A stretch of 64,000 bases of DNA from positions 28,843,181 through 28,907,180 of the forward strand of contig NC_135552.1 of NCBI RefSeq assembly GCF_964340395.1. Direction: 5' to 3'. The position numbers and the translations under genes are program-made. The notes under the pieces were generated by a model that did no database searches, was not told where the DNA came from, and worked only from the letters and a program-made list of their open reading frames with translations. Source of the DNA: Glandiceps talaboti (taxonomy: Eukaryota; Hemichordata; Enteropneusta; Spengelidae). This document shows, piece by piece, positions 57,412-64,000 of the stretch (position 1 is its first letter; every line of letters begins with the position of its first letter).

Positions 57412-58260
57412 TAGCACAACTGAACTGAGGTTCTGTAGTGCTATAGGCATGGTGAAATGTCTGTGTGTGTGTGTGTGTGTGTATTTGTATGCATGTAAAC
57501 GACTTAAAGTCATAAACCACCAGTCCGATTGTCATGGTATTTGGTGAGACATTACTTAGGGCATGTAGATGGGAAATTATTCAAATGAAAATGATCGCAT
57601 CGGAGATGTGCGTTTTGGGTCAAAAAACTTAAACTCCAAAATTACTGGGCAGATTGGCCTGAAATTTGGTGGGAATGTTCTTAGGGCTGTTTATGACATG
57701 ATGATCTCATCAGTGATATGCAAATTAGGGCTAAAAATGTGTCTTTTTGGTCAACAATCTGTAATTCCAAAACTACAGAGCAGACTTTACTGAAATTTGG
57801 TGGGAGGGTTCTTAGGGGTGTTTAGTTTAAGAATTGTTCATGACGTGATGATCCCATCAGTGATATGCAAATTAGGGCTAAAATGTGGGTTTTTTGGTGA
57901 AAAGTCTATAATTCCAAAACTACTGAGCAGATGGGGCTGAGCTTTGATGGGGATGCCTATAGGGATGTGTACATAAAGATGTAGTCACAATATGATCATC
58001 CCATTGGCAATATGCAAATTAGATCTACAAATCTCAATTTTTGTCAAAAACTTGTATCTTGAAAACCAAATGGTGAATGGGCTGAAACTTGGTAGGGATG
58101 TTTCTGGAGATGTTATCTGCAGTTTTGTTCAAAACATTTTGACACAACTGGCCCTAAGAACTGTGGCCATGCCCTCAGTAATAGTGAAATGATAATGCAT
58201 ATTACAAGAATAACAACAGAGACAGGTAGGTAAGTGAATAAAAAATAACATGACATTCAC
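57412..58260 (+). mobile_element. Composite tandem-monomer element, family 1, copy D (3'-incomplete)
   Basis: TAGCACAACTGAACTGAGG at 57412, GTAGTGCTATAGGCATGG, (GT)n, GTAAACGACTTAAAGT, then about four ~146-bp monomers to 58130 and a partial ~113-bp monomer. More ~113-bp monomer sequence appears at 58560-58735 after an unrelated ~300-bp stretch. No CAGTTGTGCTA end is found. Confidence 0.75.
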
Positions 58261-58749
58261 AAACAATTAGCGGTCCAAGTGCAACAAACCCGCGGGCTTG
58301 CCTGGCGAAAACGGGTGTCATAAAAGTTGTTTGCATCTCTAAAGCTGTTTGTAGTGTTACTTATAATAGCCTAATAAATTGATAACAACTGATATAAGAC
58401 GGAGATAAGGTTTGCCTCAATTGCAGTCCATGCAGACGGCCGAATAGAGGTTTTACAGCTATTTACTTGTGTTATGTAAGAGCCCATCATCACATGTGTA
58501 AGTATTGGTACTCTTTGATAACAAGTCTACTTGCTTGGCTAATGGCTTGTCCCAGTAATGAAATGAGTATGTTAATATGCCTAACAACAAGACCACGTCT
58601 ATAGCAGCATCCAAATGATGGTTTATATTGCAAAGATGAAAACTGGGAAGGGTAGGCAAGTGAATAAAGATTCCAAAATGTATGCAAATATGCATAACAA
58701 CAAGACCATGCCCATAGCAACAACCAAATACTACTTTTTCTTCTTCAAA

Positions 58750-60060
58750 ATTAATAGATCAAAGCAAGGCTCCAAGCCATCATTGAAATTGTCCAAAGGA
58801 GTGAGAGAAGATTAGTGTATAAGAGAATTGGAACAGGAATATATCACAAATATGCATTGAAAGACATGGAAATGATTTTCCATTGAAGCTGATGGATGCT
58901 CCGTGTTGAATTTTTTGATACAAGGATTACTTTATGTTTACCCACACAAGAATTCCAGGAGAATTGTAGATATTGACATTGTAGATCACAGTGGTGATAA
59001 ACAATACTGAACTTTGTACTAGATTGTAGCACATAGACATATGATTGTACTTCTAAGATTCTCCAATCATTTTCCAAAATTTTATTTACAACTTCCAAGG
59101 GGTGCATGTTCTACTTTCAACTTTGTCAAAAAAACAAGGGGAGTAACCCCTTATTTTTTTATCTGATTTTTAAGAGGATAAATTATAAATGTATTTTGTG
59201 AAAAAAATAAAATGTTTCAACAAAATCTCATACTTTAAATTTTACACATCAACTTTCCTTAAACATTCACTAGCTTAAATTGGGCCGATAAAAAGTCACT
59301 GACCCCCCTGGAGGTTTTTTAAAAACAGGGTGACCGGCCCTCCCCAAAAACAGGGTGACCTTCCCTCCCAATCCACCCCCCCCCCCCCCACCCCCCCGGC
59401 CGAAGAAAGTGACCGGTCCCTTTCCTTAGGAGGGAAATATCCCACACAGCTCAGTAAGGCGATGGGAGAAAAAAAAACAAGGCAATGGATGGTGAACGTG
59501 GATGGGGACTCGGGAGATTGCTGTGTACGTTCTAATGTAGGAGGTAGAGACTTGTGTGGGTTTCGGCCCATATAACAGGTTTTCTAGGAGAGATTACTGG
59601 GACGTGGGCATTGTTTGAACTTTTGGAGTGGGAGACAAGCAGATTAATCTGATCAAAAAGATAGTCTCAGGTCGTTTTACTGTGCCTGTTTGTGTACTTC
59701 GGGGAATATGAAAGTGAAGGGTATACGGTCTCATTCACAATTATGACATTAGTTGCGAATATGCAAAGGAGATCAATAGCAGAAGCCTTAAGGGGCGAGA
59801 TCAATAGTTCAATGTAGGATAAACAAACTAATTTCTTTTACTTAGGTCTCAGAACCCCATCCCCCTTCTAACTATAATGACCCAAATTGAAAATTGTTTC
59901 AGACTACATGTGCAAATCAGTATGTAGTGAGGAATAAAATCTTTCTGTATCTTATTTGTGCCATGCATTTACTATCATGGCGAAAATTCTTCCATTTCTC
60001 AAATTTTAAAAGAAATATTTGTATTTAGCGGTACAAAAATGATACATTAAAAATAAATGT
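58750..60060. other. No gene recognised
   Basis: AT-rich sequence without coding signal. 59287-59361 contains GATAAAAAGTCACTGACCCC and AAAACAGGGTGACC, related to 53419-53481. 59374-59398 is C-rich. Confidence 0.6.
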
Positions 60061-61135
60061 TACTTCTGGTGTTCAAATGAAAATGATTGGTCAAAAAATG
60101 CTATTTTTGGTCAAAAAACTTAAACTCCAAAACTACTGGGCTGATTGGCATGAAATTTGGAAGGAACATTAGATGTGAGTAAATTAAGATTTGTTCATGA
60201 CATGATAGTAATATGCAAATTAGGGCTAAAAATGTGTCTTTTTGGTTAAAAACCTATAATTCCAAAACTACTCAGCAGAATGGACTGAAATTTAACAGGG
60301 ATGCATCTGTGGGTGTATAGATGAAGAAATATTAAGCACATAATGATCTCATTTGTAATATGCAAATTATGTGTAAAAATGTGAATTTTGGTCAAAAAAT
60401 TTATCTAAAAAAGTACTTGGTCAGTGAGACTGAAACTTGGTGAATGTTTCTAGAAGTGTTATTCTGCAGATGTTCTTTGAAAATATTTTGACATAATTTT
60501 CCCTAGCAACCATGACCACGCCCTTAGCAACAACCAAATGGCAGTATAATTTGGTCAAATAACATCATCTGGTAGGCAAGTGAGTAAACATTCAAAAATA
60601 GTATGCAAATATCCCTGGCAACCATGACCACGCCCACAGCAACAGCCAAACGGTCGTGTATTTCACAAAGCTAACAACAGGGATTAATAGACAATTGAAT
60701 ACACATTAAAAAAATGTATGTAAATTTGCCTAGCAACAAGACCACGCCCATAGCAACAGTCAAATGATCACATATATTGCAAAAATAACAGGAATTGAAT
60801 GATAAATGAATAAAAATTCAAAAATGTATGCAAATGTGCCTAGCAACAAGACCACGCCCATAGCAACAGGCAATGATCAAGTATATTGCGAAAATAATAT
60901 CAGGAATTCATACACAAGTGAACAAAAACATTCAAAAATGTATACAAATATATTTAGCAACATGACCACGCCCATAGCAACAGCCAAATGATCGCGTATA
61001 TCGCAAAGATAGCAACATGTTTGGATAGGCAACTGGATAGTCATTCAGCAAATGAATACCTATCGTTGGCATGGACTAGGATATGGATAAACATTTTTAA
61101 AAACTGCACAGCTGTACAGTTGTGCTATAACGGCA
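60060..61135 (+). mobile_element. Composite tandem-monomer element, family 1, copy E (5'-incomplete)
   Basis: Two to three ~146-bp monomers (60090-60440) are followed by about five ~113-bp monomers (60500-61010), then GGCATGGACTAGGATATGGA and the end CAGTTGTGCTA at 61117-61127. The TAGCACAACTG start and microsatellite are missing. Confidence 0.8.
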
Positions 61136-61876
61136 TTAGCTAGGTGCAATTGTAAACTGGACCAAATTTCTTACGCCAGAGATAGATGGGCATGTTGCAG
61201 ACAGTCTCCGTGAAGCACTTAGACAATGGAAACTTCACGTTACATGTAATATTGTTACTAACACATTTATATTTCGAACTAAATTGTCTTTACATTCTGA
61301 TAAAAAGCTTTCAAGTCTGTTTAAAATTCAACTGGGAAAAAATCTCGTTCTATATTATAGAATTTTGTAAATTATTTTAATGAATTATTACTTGATAATA
61401 CTAGCAATTGTAAGATTCTTAACTTACACAACCTGGACACTGATGAATTACTTGAGAATGTCAACTTTATCAAAGTTACTGCGGAAATATATATATACGA
61501 ATAATATTACAAAGATTTAAAAGCTATCCCAAAAAGTATCGGTTCTGACTTTTACCAAATCAGGTATTATCAAGGGAAAACATGGGTTTATACTATCAGA
61601 AACACATTTCATTTAAATTTTCAATATAATTTTTAAAAATCCAGAGTTTTTGCTAATTTAAAGTGGAAAATACTTTTGGTGCTGAGAATTTCAAGTTGAT
61701 ACGAATAAACAAGACTGGTTGGTGCTGCTCTGATTGGCTGCATTGCTATACGTACACCTGTACTGTTAGGAATATTCAAATTGACCCCTACCTCTTAGTC
61801 TGTAACTTTAAATAGTGGCTGAAAGCTGGTTTGGTGTAGTTTACGCTCAGAGTCCCTGGTGGAAGGTCGTTTGTCA

Positions 61877-62248
61877 TTAGGCCTAACAAAAAATTGTGTG
61901 GTTCCGATTCATGCGATTACGCTCAAATTTAGAATAGGTCGGTAGGTAGATTTTTACTTTATTTTTTTTCATATGTGAGTGTCTAGTCTAGTTCATGTTT
62001 TCCGTTGTTTTCCATATGGTCTCTGCGATGTTGGTTTCTTCCCATCAGATGTACAGCCATTACAGATTGGAAGAACAGTTTCATATTGTCTTTTTAAGTT
62101 GATGTCAGTTTCCGCATCCACTATTTCTTGCGAGACTTCACAATTTTCGTGATTTTATTTTTTTTCTCGAATCGTAAAGAAAGTTCAGGGTCGGCGTGAA
62201 AAATTAGGTGGGGTAGGGTAACCGGAACCAAACATTTTTTAGGCCTAA
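61877..62248. mobile_element. 372-bp TIR element (TTAGGCCTAA termini)
   Basis: Starts TTAGGCCTAACAAAAAATTG...GTGGTTCCGATT and ends AACCGGAACCAAACATTTTT-TAGGCCTAA, giving ~30-bp terminal inverted repeats with a few mismatches. The interior has no open frame. It fits a non-autonomous DNA transposon; a TA or AT target duplication is possible (AT on both sides). Confidence 0.75.
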
Positions 62249-62679
62249 TAGTCAACAGCAGCTATCAACTTACTTTGCCCCCCCCCCCTCCCCCATCAAG
62301 ACGCTACTAGTGTAAAAGGTGAGTTTTGTTTCCGTTAATTATCAACAAGTGAAAGTGAAATCAGACTTCTTACGAAGCACTGTAGTGGACCTATACGCCG
62401 CAATTTGTGGCTGAGAACGTTTCAAAATACACTAAGCCAAGCCTATTTGTTCAAAGGACTAATTTTGAGTCACTTGAACCTGCAAATTTATTTCATGCAA
62501 TCAGACGGCATAAATATAATTGAAATGTATTTTCCGTTTTTATTTCCTTGTAGAACCGTTCGTTCGTTATTCATTCGTCAGTTATACAGCTTTCCTAGAA
62601 CGCTACATTGAACAGCAAATAAAGATTTTACACTTTATACAATGTGACTCTGAAATAGCTGGACAATCTGCTTAAATCT

Positions 62680-62843
62680 GATGTGTTGAAAGGCTGAAAG
62701 TGGCTAGATGTCTTCACTTACCTCTATTTCCATAGTTTTGTGTCTTGTTTTGTTACGGTGATCGCCGCAGAAGAACAAAACAAACGACACAAAACGATGG
62801 AAATAGAGGTAAATAAAGACATCTAAGCCGCTTTCACCACATC
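62680..62843. mobile_element. Hairpin element, arms ~70 bp
   Basis: 62680-62753 pairs with 62774-62843 (CCTCTATTTCCATAGTTTTG faces CAAAACGATGGAAATAGAGG) with small mismatches. The 20-nt apex contains CGGTGATCGCCG. Confidence 0.9.
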
Positions 62844-63471
62844 ACAATTTAATCAGATTGGTAGCTTGAGTGATCGGACAGGGAGTGACAGAGTGGGTAG
62901 GACTAGTAGCTCCTACACTGGTAACAAGTAATGGTCCAATATTGAAAATTATACATGTAAAAGCTCAAGGACTAAAATGTGTAATGAAGATGATAGACGG
63001 ACGTGACTAAAACCTCAAAGTTACATTTGCGATATCGTGCCAGCAAATTTAAAACATTACTGGCTTAATATAGAAAAACACGCATAGAATGCGTATTTAA
63101 AATAAAAAGAAGTCGGGGTCTCGAATAATTGAAGGATAAACATCAGATTATACGACCGTCGTTTTTATAGGTTGACACGAGTTGTGATAAACATATTCAA
63201 AAAAGCAATTAGTAAATCTAAAAGTGATGTTGTGAATTATATAATTAGTATGGTCAACTTGATGTAAACTGAATACAAAAATAAGTATACATGTCAAGAC
63301 ATAAAGTAGCCGAATTTAATAAAGTTCGAAAGATTACGAAAGTGCTTTTAAGCTGTACTAGCTGTAATTGCAGTATTATTTCTACCACACAACCAACAAT
63401 ATAATTATTAACTGAGAACTGTTCAGAAACCAATATATGTAATTAGACACTGTACATATTAATTAGAAGTC

Positions 63472-63473
<2 letters not shown>

Positions 63474-63538
<65 letters not shown>
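63474..63538. repeat. (AT)n microsatellite
   Basis: A pure AT run, followed by a GCTCTGCTACT...GAGCACTGT segment like that after the (AT)n at 3757. Confidence 0.97.
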
Positions 63539-63541
<3 letters not shown>

Positions 63542-63597
63542 CTAATGAATTAAGTCTATAATGCTCTGCTACTAATATTGCATCGAGCACTGTTCTT

Positions 63598-63817
63598 TCG
63601 AGTGAGTGAGTGAGTGAGTGAGTGAGTGAGTGAGTCAGTCAGTCAGTCAGTCAGTCAGTCAGTCAGTCAGTCAGTGAGTGAGTGAGTGAGTGAGTGAGTG
63701 CGTGCGTGAGTGCGTGAGTGAGTGAGTGAGTGAGTGAGTGAGTGAGTGAGTGAGTGAGTGAGTGAGTGAGTGAGTGAGTGAGTGAGTGAGTGAGTGACTG
63801 AGTGACTGAGTGAGTGA
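63598..63817. repeat. (GAGT)n array with an internal (CAGT)n block
   Basis: A GAGT tetranucleotide run that switches to CAGT at about 63634-63675 and back to GAGT, with GCGT variants just after the switch. Confidence 0.97.
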
Positions 63818-64000
63818 GACACTTAATATACTTATATTTATTGCACCATACTATATATGTACTGCAAGTATGATATAGACATGATGACTAATTCGTGATT
63901 TGTGGAAAGATCGAGTTTCTTCCTCTAGCTAGGTATGGTCCAGAATTCGTTGAATAAATCTGACAGAAAATGGGTATATCTTGATTTGTGATTACAAAAG

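Noticed and set aside
60500-61010. Regularly spaced ~113-bp repeats considered as a CRISPR-like array
   Set aside because: The whole unit is repeated and diverged, with no short constant repeat and unique spacers; eukaryotic context.
62405-62611. 68-codon frame ending at an AATAAA
   Set aside because: No homology or conserved motif; the AATAAA overlaps the frame end in AT-rich DNA and is likely chance.

Overview
The window is AT-rich animal DNA: long introns with GT-AG splice sites, dense microsatellites, and many decayed retroelements and small foldback elements. The one intact host gene is a ciliary gene, and the mobile elements are Penelope-like and CR1/L2-like. Together these point to an invertebrate, most likely a deuterostome such as a hemichordate or cephalochordate, though a lophotrochozoan is not excluded. 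I cannot name a species from the sequence alone.

The central feature is a complete ten-exon plus-strand gene that I recognise as CATIP (ciliogenesis-associated TTC17-interacting protein, C2orf62 in human). It runs from the ATG at 9777 to the stop at 56046, with a poly(A) signal at 56700. The ten exons join in phase to give 1200 nt and 399 residues, close to the human protein (about 387). Introns range from 360 bp to 12 kb. Just upstream lie an RFX X-box-like palindrome, a full CRE and a YY1-like site, which fits a cilium gene.

Region by region. 1-2.5 kb: no gene, perhaps the 3' end of a gene outside the window. 2.5-7.4 kb: a graveyard of mobile elements, holding a hairpin element, a dead CR1/jockey-type reverse transcriptase, a possible solo LTR, and two broken Penelope-like (PLE) copies in tandem. 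One PLE copy carries a 36-bp minisatellite and a hammerhead-like motif, and is interrupted by a hairpin MITE. 7.4-9.5 kb: no gene, one strong hairpin. 9.5-56.7 kb: CATIP, its introns packed with LINE 3' ends, minisatellites, microsatellites, paired hairpin elements, foldbacks and copies of composite tandem-monomer elements. 56.7-64 kb: no gene recognised; two more copies of the composite element, a 372-bp TIR element, a hairpin element and long (AT)n and (GAGT)n arrays.

The least explained material is (1) a class of composite elements with short TAGCAC...GTGCTA termini, a 5' microsatellite and internal ~146-bp and ~113-bp monomers, sharing a motif across families; (2) foldback elements unrelated in sequence that share a GC-rich mini-hairpin apex; and (3) hammerhead-like motifs, one beside the PLE pair and one as an inverted pair in CATIP intron 1.
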